A DNA stretch of 64,000 nucleotides from an uncultured Tenacibaculum sp. GTDB lineage: Bacteria; Bacteroidota; Bacteroidia; Flavobacteriales; Flavobacteriaceae. The notes beneath the pieces were generated by a model. The model had not been told where the DNA came from. It was given only the letters and a program-made list of their open reading frames with translations, and made no database searches. Position numbers and translations under genes: made by a program. The stretch is from contig CANMWK010000003.1 of NCBI GenBank assembly GCA_947501615.1, positions 62,001 to 126,000 of the forward strand. The letters run 5' to 3'. Shown piece by piece: positions 46,014 to 53,130 of this stretch (its first letter is position 1; each line of letters begins with the position of its first letter).

Positions 46014-46029
46014 TTAAAAACAAAACAAA

Positions 46030-46578
46030 ATGAACGAAAGAGAAATAAAAAGTATAAGTAAGTTTCTAAGTTTACTACTTAGACATCAACCTGATTTAAT
46101 CGGATTGAAATTAGATAAAAATGGTTGGGCAGATGTAGCTGAACTTATCGAGAAATCAAAAAGAAAAGGAAAGCATTTTTCAATAGAGAAACTAGAAGAA
46201 GTAGTTGCAACAAACGATAAAAAGCGGTTTAGCTTTAATGAAGACCAAACGAAGATTAGAGCCAATCAAGGTCATTCTTTAAAAACGATTGATTTAAAAT
46301 TAGAAGCTATTCAACCGCCAGAATATTTATATCACGGAACGGTATCAAAGTTTATGCAATCGATAAAAGAAAAAGGATTGCAAAAAATGAGTAGACAACA
46401 TGTGCATTTAAGTCAAGATTTAGAAACAGCAACAAAAGTTGGAAGTAGAAGAGGAGTTCCTACGATTTTAACTGTTCGTTCAGGAGCAATGCATGTGGCA
46501 GGATTCGAATTCTATCAATCTAAAAACGGAGTGTGGTTAACTGATCATGTACCAGCAAAGTTTATAGAATTCAAGTAG
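46030..46578 (+). CDS. kptA: RNA 2'-phosphotransferase
   Basis: 182 residues, normal Tpt1/KptA length. The N-terminal winged helix (ISKFLSLLLRHQPDLIGL) with the first catalytic Arg, then RANQGHS, YHGT and RQHVHLS of the ADP-ribosyltransferase lobe, and GVWLTDHVP at the end. Transfers a 2'-phosphate from RNA to NAD+, releasing nicotinamide and ADP-ribose 1''-2'' cyclic phosphate. Both products could be recycled by other genes here (NAMPT for nicotinamide; macrodomain or phosphatase for the ADP-ribose derivative). Confidence 0.95.
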   Translation: MNEREIKSISKFLSLLLRHQPDLIGLKLDKNGWADVAELIEKSKRKGKHFSIEKLEEVVATNDKKRFSFNEDQTKIRANQGHSLKTIDLKLEAIQPPEYLYHGTVSKFMQSIKEKGLQKMSRQHVHLSQDLETATKVGSRRGVPTILTVRSGAMHVAGFEFYQSKNGVWLTDHVPAKFIEFK

Positions 46579-46602
46579 AAGAAATATTAAAGTATGTCAA
46601 AC

Positions 46603-46747
46603 TAGATTTCCGTCATCACGAGGAAGAATGACAAAGTGATCTTTTTATTGATAGTCTTTGAATATTATTTAAACTATGTTATTGAAAGATTGCTTCTTTC
46701 GTGCCATTCGACAAAGCTCAGGCAACTCAATCGCAATGACACGAAAT
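46603..46747. repeat. dispersed inverted repeat, family C
   Basis: Left arm from CGTCATCACGAGG, right arm ending in TCGCAATGACACG; the right arm also holds the TTCGACAAAGCTCAGGCAAC module related to family D. A partial copy is at 49991-50032. Occupies the gap between kptA and the oxygenase gene. Confidence 0.75.
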
Positions 46748-46781
46748 TAAAAAGTGTAGATATTATTTAAATAAAACAACT

Positions 46782-47330
46782 ATGAAAAAAATTAATATAC
46801 ACGACGAAATATTTTTAATAGAAAACTTCCTTTCAGAAGAAGAGTGTTTTGAGTATTTACTAAAATATCAGACAGTAGAATTTGAAGAAGCAAAAATTTC
46901 TGTAGATGGAAATCAGGTAATGAACAAAGGAATTCGTAATAACGATCGTTATTTGTTTTTTGATGAAGATTTAGGGCAAGATTTCTGGAATCGATTGCAA
47001 GATTTTATTCCTAAGAAAGTAGGATTTTATGAAGGAATAGGCTTAAATGAAATGTTTCGAGTGTATAAATACACCAAAGGTCAACGCTTTAAAATGCACA
47101 TTGACGGAAGTTACAGAAGGAATTTAGAAGAGCAAAGTTTCTATTCTTTTTTGATTTATTTAAATGATGATTTTGAAGGAGGAGAAACAGCTTTTAGAAA
47201 CATTGGTACAGTAAAACCAAAGAAAGGAACTGCTTTAGTTTTTAGACATCGATTACGTCATGAAGGAAAAGAATTAATTTCTGGAGTAAAGTATGTCTTA
47301 AGAACAGATGTAATGTATAGAAGAGTTTAA
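46782..47330 (+). CDS. 2OG-Fe(II) oxygenase (prolyl 4-hydroxylase type)
   Basis: 182 residues. Iron ligands His 106 and Asp 108 in KMHIDGS and His 160 in RHEGK, 2-oxoglutarate Arg 174 in KYVLRTDVMY. FEGGETAF is typical of the P4H group. Hydroxylates or demethylates a protein or nucleic-acid target. Its function in an ADP-ribose cluster is unclear; the substrate could be a tRNA, a ribosomal protein or an ADP-ribosylated target. Confidence 0.85.
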   Translation: MKKINIHDEIFLIENFLSEEECFEYLLKYQTVEFEEAKISVDGNQVMNKGIRNNDRYLFFDEDLGQDFWNRLQDFIPKKVGFYEGIGLNEMFRVYKYTKGQRFKMHIDGSYRRNLEEQSFYSFLIYLNDDFEGGETAFRNIGTVKPKKGTALVFRHRLRHEGKELISGVKYVLRTDVMYRRV

Positions 47331-47365
47331 AAGTTGATTATGAGAAGTGTCATGAAGAGAATACA

Positions 47366-47520
47366 CCTAAAAATATACCACAAGATACGTGAAGAATGAA
47401 AAGCTGTTTGAGCGATAGCGAGTTCTTTTCATTTAGTATCGAGGATATTATTTTTAGTGTGATATGATCTTAAGACTAGATTTTTTTGATTCTTTTTTCA
47501 TCAATGGAAAAAAGAATGAT
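47366..47520 (+). repeat. dispersed repeat family A, copy 2
   Basis: Shares with copy 3 a 5' block CCTAAAAAT, the core GTTTGAGCGATAGCGAG (47403 onward), TAGT-x-TCGAGGAT, and a 3' hairpin ATTCTTTTTTC/GAAAAAAGAAT. Ends about 15 bases before the sirtuin gene. Confidence 0.8.
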
Positions 47521-47535
47521 AAATAAAGAAATAAA

Positions 47536-48348
47536 ATGAAAGAGTTAAAAGAAATACTAACTAAAGTAAATTCAAAAAATAATAGAAATAACATCACGTT
47601 TCTAACAGGAGCAGGAATATCATCAGCAAGTGGAATTCCAACCTACCGAGGAACTGATGGAATATGGATAAAAGGAACGAAATATTACAAACCAGAATCG
47701 TTTGGAACTTTTGAACATTTTAGTAAGAATGCAGATGAAGTTTGGCAATACACATTTTTTAGAAAGAAAATGTTTGCAGAAGCTAAACCGAATGCATCGC
47801 ATTTTAAATTAGTTGAAATAGAAAACACTTTACAAGATCGTTTTCATTTAATCACACAGAATATAGACAACTTGCATCAAAGAGCAGGATCTAAAACTGT
47901 ATACGAAATACATGGTAATTTAAGAGAAATGCGTTGTGCAGATGAATGTTCGAAAGATGTTTATGAAATGCCTAAAGAGATTCAGTTAAAAGCTATAGAT
48001 GAGGATTTAAATTATGATGAAAAGCAATTATTAGTGTGTCCAAAGTGTGGAACAGATACGCGTCCGAATATTTTATGGTTCGATGAGTTTTACAATGAAC
48101 GAAATTTTAAACTTCACACAACATTAAAAATAGCTAAAAATTCTGGAGTTTTAATAATTTTAGGGAGTTCTGGTGCTACTACTTTACCGAATAGATTAGT
48201 AGAACAAACAATTAAATACGGAGGAGCTGTAATAGATGTAAATCTAGAAGACAACAATTTTACAGAAAACTTCGCAGATAAAAAGCAGTTTTACAAGTTT
48301 AGAGGTACAGCGCTAGATTTTTTAAAACAATTTCAAGAAGCATTATAA
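47536..48348 (+). CDS. Sir2-family NAD-dependent deacylase
   Basis: 270 residues. NAD-binding GAGISSASGIPTYR (25-38), TQNIDNLHQRAG (108-119), catalytic His 127 in EIHGN, and a zinc module with Cys 135, 139, 169 and 172. Removes acyl groups from lysine using NAD+, releasing nicotinamide and O-acyl-ADP-ribose, or it may act as an NAD hydrolase. Downstream products match the macrodomain and NAMPT of the cluster. Followed after 1 bp by the phosphatase gene. Confidence 0.93.
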   Translation: MKELKEILTKVNSKNNRNNITFLTGAGISSASGIPTYRGTDGIWIKGTKYYKPESFGTFEHFSKNADEVWQYTFFRKKMFAEAKPNASHFKLVEIENTLQDRFHLITQNIDNLHQRAGSKTVYEIHGNLREMRCADECSKDVYEMPKEIQLKAIDEDLNYDEKQLLVCPKCGTDTRPNILWFDEFYNERNFKLHTTLKIAKNSGVLIILGSSGATTLPNRLVEQTIKYGGAVIDVNLEDNNFTENFADKKQFYKFRGTALDFLKQFQEAL

Positions 48349-48349
48349 A

Positions 48350-49102
48350 ATGGAACAAAGAACATTTACCATAGGAGATATACACGGAGGCTTATTAGGC
48401 TTACGTCAGTTAATTGATAAACTAGAGTTACAACAAAACGATACCTTAATTTTCTTAGGAGATTATGTAGATGGTTGGAGTGAATCTGCTCAGGTTATCG
48501 ATTATTTAATGAAATTAAGAGAAAAGCACGATTGTATTTTCATCAAAGGAAATCACGATGAATATTGCGAAAACTGGTTAAGAAGTGGAGTAACGAATGA
48601 CATTTGGTTGTTTCATGGAGGTGTAAAAACAATTGAAAGTTATGAAGGATATACAGAATATGATAAACTACAGCATTTACAGTTTACAGAACAAATGAAG
48701 TTATTTCATATTGATGCTGATAATCGATTGTTTATTCATGCAGGATTTTCATCAATGCACGGACCGCAAAAAGAAGTGTATGAATCTAATTTTAATTGGG
48801 ATCGAACACTTTGGGAAACAGCAATTTCTTTAGATAAAACTTTAGATAAAGATTCACCATTGTATCCGAAACGATTGACTTTATTTCATGAGATTTATAT
48901 CGGACATACACCAACAACTAGATATAATCAATTCGAACCTATGAATGGAGCTAATGTTTGGAATGTAGATACTGGAGCAGCTTTTAAAGGACGTTTAACG
49001 GCCTTAAATATCGATACGAAAGAGTTTATACAAAGTGAAGAGGTTAGAAAACTATATCCTAAAGAAAAAGGTAGAAATTCAATGCCCTATTTAGTGATTT
49101 AG
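48350..49102 (+). CDS. metallophosphoesterase (PPP-type phosphatase)
   Basis: 250 residues. Calcineurin-like motifs in order: GDIHG (9-13), GDYVDGW (37-43), GNHDE (67-71), HAGFS near 130, GHTPT near 185. Resembles bacterial ApaH/PrpE-like serine/threonine phosphatases. Could dephosphorylate a protein, or cleave dinucleotides or ADP-ribose phosphates. Coupled to the sirtuin gene, from which it is separated by one base. Confidence 0.9.
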   Translation: MEQRTFTIGDIHGGLLGLRQLIDKLELQQNDTLIFLGDYVDGWSESAQVIDYLMKLREKHDCIFIKGNHDEYCENWLRSGVTNDIWLFHGGVKTIESYEGYTEYDKLQHLQFTEQMKLFHIDADNRLFIHAGFSSMHGPQKEVYESNFNWDRTLWETAISLDKTLDKDSPLYPKRLTLFHEIYIGHTPTTRYNQFEPMNGANVWNVDTGAAFKGRLTALNIDTKEFIQSEEVRKLYPKEKGRNSMPYLVI

Positions 49103-49137
49103 GTTTATTATTCTAAATATTTGATTTAAGAATAAAC

Positions 49138-49189
49138 GTTAACCTGAATTTACCTGTGCTGAATTTATTTCAGTATTTCAGGTTCTCAT
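49138..49189. repeat. family B repeat, left arm only (copy 3)
   Basis: From GTTAACCTGAATTTACC to CAGGTTCTCAT, near-identical to the left arm at 6691-6750. Lies in the 329-base gap before the NADAR-like gene, together with repeat A copy 3; no gene seen there. Confidence 0.7.
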
Positions 49190-49256
49190 CAAAATAAGAT
49201 TGAAGAATATAATATTTTAAATTAATAATAAATATAAGCTGTCATTAGAAAATAAG

Positions 49257-49410
49257 CCTAAAAATCCACCGTAAGACACGTAAAAAATAAAAAGTTGTTT
49301 AAGCGTAGCGAGTTCTTTTTTATTTAGTGTCGAGGATGAGATTTTTAGGGTGTAATTTTCTTAAGACTAGATTTTTTTGATTCTTTTTTCATTAATGGAA
49401 AAAAGAATAA
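49257..49410 (+). repeat. dispersed repeat family A, copy 3
   Basis: Same modules as copy 2, with core GTTTAAGCGTAGCGAG at about 49296 and hairpin ATTCTTTTTTC/GAAAAAAGAAT at its 3' end, 22 bases before the next gene. Confidence 0.8.
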
Positions 49411-49431
49411 TTAACTATTTAAACTAATCTC

Positions 49432-49974
49432 ATGATTGTTATTCAAAGTAAAAGAAGAAAGGTAGAAAACATACTAAAAGATTTTCCAGATGCGATTATA
49501 GTTGATGTAACTTCAAAGGGAGAAATGCCGATGGTAAAATTTAGTCCGTTTTATCCCGTAAGAAATATTCCAATTCCTTTTTCTGAAGGTAAATATTCAG
49601 CTTCTGTAGAAGGAATATGGCAAGGATTAAAAGTTTTTGAAACACATGATGTAGATGAATCAAAGTTTAAGGTGACTTCTATGAAAGGTTTAAAAAGAAC
49701 AGTTCGAAAATTTGGAAAACCTTTAGGACATAGAAAAGGAGTGAAAGGAGAAGAATTGTTAGATTATATATCAGCAAGAAGAGAAATTTATTTGCCAGTG
49801 TATAATTGGGTTTTAGATCATGTTTTACAAAAAGAATTAAAAGAGTTAACTAAATTGTCTAAAATTAAAACATTAGTTCTTTTAGATTATGAAACGAATG
49901 AAGATATCGAAAATCCTAGAAAACCTCTATCCCATGCTGGATTGATAAAAATGAAAATAGAAGGAAGACTTTAA
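49432..49974 (+). CDS. NADAR-like candidate protein
   Basis: 180 residues. The central block IPIPFSEGKYSASVEGIWQG (about 45-65) and the following LKVFE resemble the NADAR core, where a short beta element is followed by E-x-x-x-Q-x-x-K; a Gly-Lys-rich loop GKPLGHRKG and a C-terminal LVLLDYETN...SHAGLI follow. NADAR proteins hydrolyse ADP-ribose-like N-glycosidic bonds. The assignment is by pattern only, helped by its place in this cluster. Preceded by repeat A copy 3. Confidence 0.5.
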   Translation: MIVIQSKRRKVENILKDFPDAIIVDVTSKGEMPMVKFSPFYPVRNIPIPFSEGKYSASVEGIWQGLKVFETHDVDESKFKVTSMKGLKRTVRKFGKPLGHRKGVKGEELLDYISARREIYLPVYNWVLDHVLQKELKELTKLSKIKTLVLLDYETNEDIENPRKPLSHAGLIKMKIEGRL

Positions 49975-49990
49975 AGAATTAATAAAACAA

Positions 49991-50032
49991 CGTCATTGCG
50001 ATTGGAACTAGGTGAAAAGAAGCAATCTTTTT
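49991..50032. repeat. partial family C repeat beside a truncated gene
   Basis: CGTCATTGCGATTGG to AAGCAATCTTTTTG. Lies next to the lost 5' end of the following ADP-ribosylglycohydrolase remnant and may mark the break. Confidence 0.6.
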
Positions 50033-50067
50033 GTTTGATGTTAAATTATACTTTTAGAACAGAATAA

Positions 50068-50753
50068 AGAGGTTACGGACGAAACGGACACGGATCAATG
50101 CGTTGGTATTTTTCTGGAGAAAAGACTATTGAAGAAATTCGTGAATTTCAAAAAAACCGCCCAAACCCTGGAAATGCTCCAGCAATGCGATCTGTTCCTT
50201 TAGGCTTAATAAAAAGTGATCTTATAAACCAATATGCAGAAATCAATGCAAATGCAACACATCCTAATATAAATGCCATATTATCTAGTCAATGTATCGC
50301 TAGAGCTACAGAGTTTTTAATTCAGAAGAATGGTAATGTAAAAGACATAACAGAATATTGTTTTAAAACAGTTTCATTAAATGAAGAGTACAAGACGTAT
50401 TTACGTTTGATTGAAAATTTACCAGATTATAATGACTTGACAAATAATGATTTTGTCATTCTTTGTGGAAAACAACCAATTGAAGCTCCTTATTTTTAAG
50501 TGGAATACATGGAATGCCTTCAGATTCAAAATATACAACAGGTTGCGTTTTATATATTTTAAAGCAGAGTACAGATGCTTTTGATGCATTACAAAAATCA
50601 ATTCATTTAGGAGGAGATGTAGATTCAGTAGCTTCTATTACAACAGGTATAATGGCTGGAATATATGGCTTAGAAAGTATTCCAGAGTACATGATTGCTA
50701 ATGTAGAAGGAAAAAATTACTTCAAAAAAATAGCTAAAAACCTTAAGTTTTAA
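50068..50753 (+). pseudogene. ADP-ribosylglycohydrolase 3, truncated and frameshifted
   Basis: Two adjoining frames encode parts of one ARH protein. The first (open from 50068, RGYGRNGHGSMRWYFSG onward) lacks about 60-80 N-terminal residues with the first metal motif. It ends at CGKQPIEAPYF and a premature TAA at about 50497. One extra T in the preceding T-run would restore the frame to LSGIHGMPSDS and the second part, which holds the metal motif GGDVDSVASITTGIMAG and the normal C-terminus. So a 5' deletion plus a one-base loss; unless the T is a sequencing error, it is inactive. Confidence 0.85.
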
Positions 50754-50757
50754 TTTA

Positions 50758-50781
50758 ATTGCGTAAAATTAACACAAAATA
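50758..50781 (+). promoter_or_regulatory. NrtR-type operator 4, upstream of the vWA operon
   Basis: GCGT-AAAATTA-ACAC (50761-50775) with TT before and AAAA after. Followed by the -33 box TTTTG (50782-50786). It begins exactly 52 bases before operator 5. Confidence 0.85.
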
Positions 50782-50805
50782 TTTTGTAGATCTGTTTTCT
50801 TGATT

Positions 50806-50832
50806 TATATTTGTGTTGTAATTACGCAAATT
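50806..50832 (+). promoter_or_regulatory. promoter and NrtR-type operator 5
   Basis: The -7 element TATATTTG (50806-50813) lies 20 bases after the -33 box; its last G starts GTGT-TGTAATT-ACGC (50813-50827). Layout matches the prs promoter base for base in spacing. Drives the coiled-coil, vWA, PurA-like and NAMPT genes. Confidence 0.88.
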
Positions 50833-50858
50833 GATTTGTTTGTGATAAAATAAATAGT

Positions 50859-51194
50859 ATGAGTGAAGAATTAAAACCAAGATTTGTTGATGCCTTACGA
50901 AGGAATAACGATCAAATTAGAGAAGACAGAGCCAGAACTATTGGAGAAGATGCAGAATTAATCTATCGAAGAAGAGTAGAAGACATCGAGTTAAAAATTA
51001 AAAGATTAACTAGAGAACAAGAAGGAGCGATAGACATCAGTCCATTAGATAAAAACAGTTTAACGTTTGCAGATTTTGACCCGGAAAATTTTGTGATAAA
51101 AGACATAGAATTATCCTTAAAAATCAGAAACTTAAACATTCAATTAGAAATTGCACAAAAACGATACGAATACTTATTCGGTAAAAAAATATAA
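50859..51194 (+). CDS. small coiled-coil protein, partner of vWA
   Basis: 111 residues, highly charged and helical, with two probable coiled coils (about 10-55 and 80-108) separated by a DFDPENFVIKD linker. No family recognised. The stop is 2 bp from the vWA gene, so the two are co-translated and may form a complex. First gene of the second NrtR-type operon. Confidence 0.7.
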   Translation: MSEELKPRFVDALRRNNDQIREDRARTIGEDAELIYRRRVEDIELKIKRLTREQEGAIDISPLDKNSLTFADFDPENFVIKDIELSLKIRNLNIQLEIAQKRYEYLFGKKI

Positions 51195-51196
51195 TT

Positions 51197-52054
51197 ATGG
51201 GAGGAACTAGATACAATTTAAGTAAAAGAGCTTTAAAAGCACAAAAGGAAGGTTACGCAAGCAAGTCAATGAATGAAATCTTCAAGCAGAATAGAGAAAG
51301 ACGTGCGCACAATTCAATGAATCCGAATGGAGTAGATTTCAGAGAAGCAAGAGATTCAGAAGTACATCCAAATTCATTTCCAGTAATTTTAGCATTAGAT
51401 GTTACAGGAAGTATGGGACACATTCCACACGATTTAATTAAAGAAGGTTTACCTAAGTTAATGGGAGGAATTATTCAAAATGGAGCAGAAGATGTCGCTT
51501 TATTATTCTTAGGAATTGGAGATCATGAATGTGATAGTTATCCATTACAAGTTGGTCAATTTGAATCTGGTGATGAAGAATTAGATATGTGGTTAACGAG
51601 AACTTACATCGAATCTGGTGGAGGTGGAAATGCAGGTGAAAGTTATTTGTTATCATGGTATTTCGCTGCTTTTCATACAAGAACAGATGCTTTTGAAAAG
51701 AGAAATCAAAAAGGAATTTTATTTACGATTGGAGACGAACCTAATTTGAAACATTTACCAGCTTCAGCAATACAAGAAATTATGGGAAGCGGTCAGCAAA
51801 CATTTTCAGAAATGGAACTGTTTCAAGAAGTTCAAAAGAAATATGATGTGTTCCATATTAGTGTTAATCATTCTGGAAGAGCTATTCAAGCAGAAAAAGG
51901 CTGGAAACAGTTATTAGGAGACAATTGTATTTCTGTAAGTGATTATAGAACAATTCCTGAAGTTATTACAAAAGTAGTATGTGAAAATTATCCATCAGCA
52001 AGTGGAAAAACAGATATTTCAGGAGTAAATTTTGATGATATAGAAATGTTATAA
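51197..52054 (+). CDS. vWA-domain protein
   Basis: 285 residues. The MIDAS motif is intact: DVTGSMG (68-74), with GGGGNAGES later giving further metal-binding residues. The N-terminal 55 residues are basic and polar (RYNLSKRALKAQKEGYASKS). No signal or membrane segment, so cytosolic. Cytosolic vWA proteins usually act as metal-dependent adaptors. It is 2 bp from both neighbours in a four-gene operon with PurA-like and NAMPT genes; its role there is unknown. Confidence 0.85.
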   Translation: MGGTRYNLSKRALKAQKEGYASKSMNEIFKQNRERRAHNSMNPNGVDFREARDSEVHPNSFPVILALDVTGSMGHIPHDLIKEGLPKLMGGIIQNGAEDVALLFLGIGDHECDSYPLQVGQFESGDEELDMWLTRTYIESGGGGNAGESYLLSWYFAAFHTRTDAFEKRNQKGILFTIGDEPNLKHLPASAIQEIMGSGQQTFSEMELFQEVQKKYDVFHISVNHSGRAIQAEKGWKQLLGDNCISVSDYRTIPEVITKVVCENYPSASGKTDISGVNFDDIEML

Positions 52055-52056
52055 AG

Positions 52057-53130
52057 ATGAAAAAAGCAAAAATAGTTATAGGATTAGGTTTTGGTGACGA
52101 AGGAAAAGGTATTACAACAGATTTTTTGTGTACTAAAAACCCTGAAGCCATAGTAGTTCGTTTTTCGGGCGGACAACAAGCAGCTCACACGGTTAAAATA
52201 GGAGACAGAAAACACGTACACTCTAGCTTTTGTAGTGGAGCATTACGCGGATTACCTTCTTATTTTAGTGAACACTGTACTATTCATCCTACTTTTTTGC
52301 ATACAGAATTACAAGAATTAAAAAAGAAGAAAGGCAACGTTACTTTGTCAGTTCATCCATTGGCAAAAGTAACGACTCCTTTTGATGTTTGGTCTAATAG
52401 GAAAAACAGTAAAAATTTAGCTCACGGAAGTTGCGGTAAAGGAATAGGAGCAACGATGAAGAGAAATGAAGGTCCTTATAAATTGTACGCTATCGATTTG
52501 GTCGGTCCTAAATCTATGCTTTTAGAAAAACTAAACAGTATTGCAAACTATTACGGATTATTTGATATTCCAGAATTGGCAAATGAAGTAGCATATTTTT
52601 TAGATTGTGTTTCCGATTTAGATATAAAAATTAAAGATTATTCTTTCTTAAATACATATGAAACTATTATTTTCGAAGGCAGTCAAGGAGTATTGTTAGA
52701 TATGAATCATGGTACGTTTCCTAATGTTACTTATGCAAATACAACAGCAAAAAATGCCATTGAGATTTGTGAAAAGTTAAACATTGAAAATATACAAACC
52801 TATTATATCACAAGATCTTATGCGACACGACATGGAAATGGTTGGATGCTAAACGAAGAAGAGTTAGAATTGGTAAATACAGAAGAAGAAACCTGTGTTT
52901 ACAACGAATTTCAAAAACATTTACGAACAGCTAAACTAAACATACCGTTATTATTACATGCGAAAAATATCGATCAGATTTATAATAAATCAAAGAAATC
53001 AACTTTAGTAATGACGTGTTTAGATCAATATCAACCAGAATTAAATTGGGAGTTATTAAAAGGACATTTTGATGAATTTTATGGCTCTTACGGTGCAGAA
53101 TCAACAGCAATTAAAAAAATAAACATATGA
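52057..53130 (+). CDS. short, diverged adenylosuccinate synthetase-like protein
   Basis: 357 residues against about 425 for housekeeping PurA. Core motifs: GFGDEGKG (11-18), with the catalytic Asp kept, and GGQQAAHT (38-45), with the catalytic His kept but NNAG changed to QQAA; EGSQGVLLDMNHGTFPNVT and YGSYGAESTAI match later PurA blocks. PurZ-type phage enzymes replace the Asp, so this is not PurZ. It probably uses GTP and aspartate on a hypoxanthine-type nucleotide, but the substrate may differ from IMP. Overlaps the NAMPT start (ATGA). Confidence 0.8.
   Translation: MKKAKIVIGLGFGDEGKGITTDFLCTKNPEAIVVRFSGGQQAAHTVKIGDRKHVHSSFCSGALRGLPSYFSEHCTIHPTFLHTELQELKKKKGNVTLSVHPLAKVTTPFDVWSNRKNSKNLAHGSCGKGIGATMKRNEGPYKLYAIDLVGPKSMLLEKLNSIANYYGLFDIPELANEVAYFLDCVSDLDIKIKDYSFLNTYETIIFEGSQGVLLDMNHGTFPNVTYANTTAKNAIEICEKLNIENIQTYYITRSYATRHGNGWMLNEEELELVNTEEETCVYNEFQKHLRTAKLNIPLLLHAKNIDQIYNKSKKSTLVMTCLDQYQPELNWELLKGHFDEFYGSYGAESTAIKKINI

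Noticed and set aside
47536..48348. Sirtuin as part of a known Sir2-based phage defence pair (Argonaute, HerA, prophage-sensing)
   Set aside because: None of the partner genes is adjacent; the closest neighbours are a phosphatase and the ADP-ribose genes.
44935..49431. Integron gene-cassette array
   Set aside because: Repeats precede genes, but no integrase and no attC-type fold were seen, and other genes of the cluster lack the repeat.
52057..53130. PurZ-type enzyme of Z-genome phages
   Set aside because: The catalytic Asp of GDEGKG is kept, whereas PurZ replaces it; no other Z-genome genes are present.
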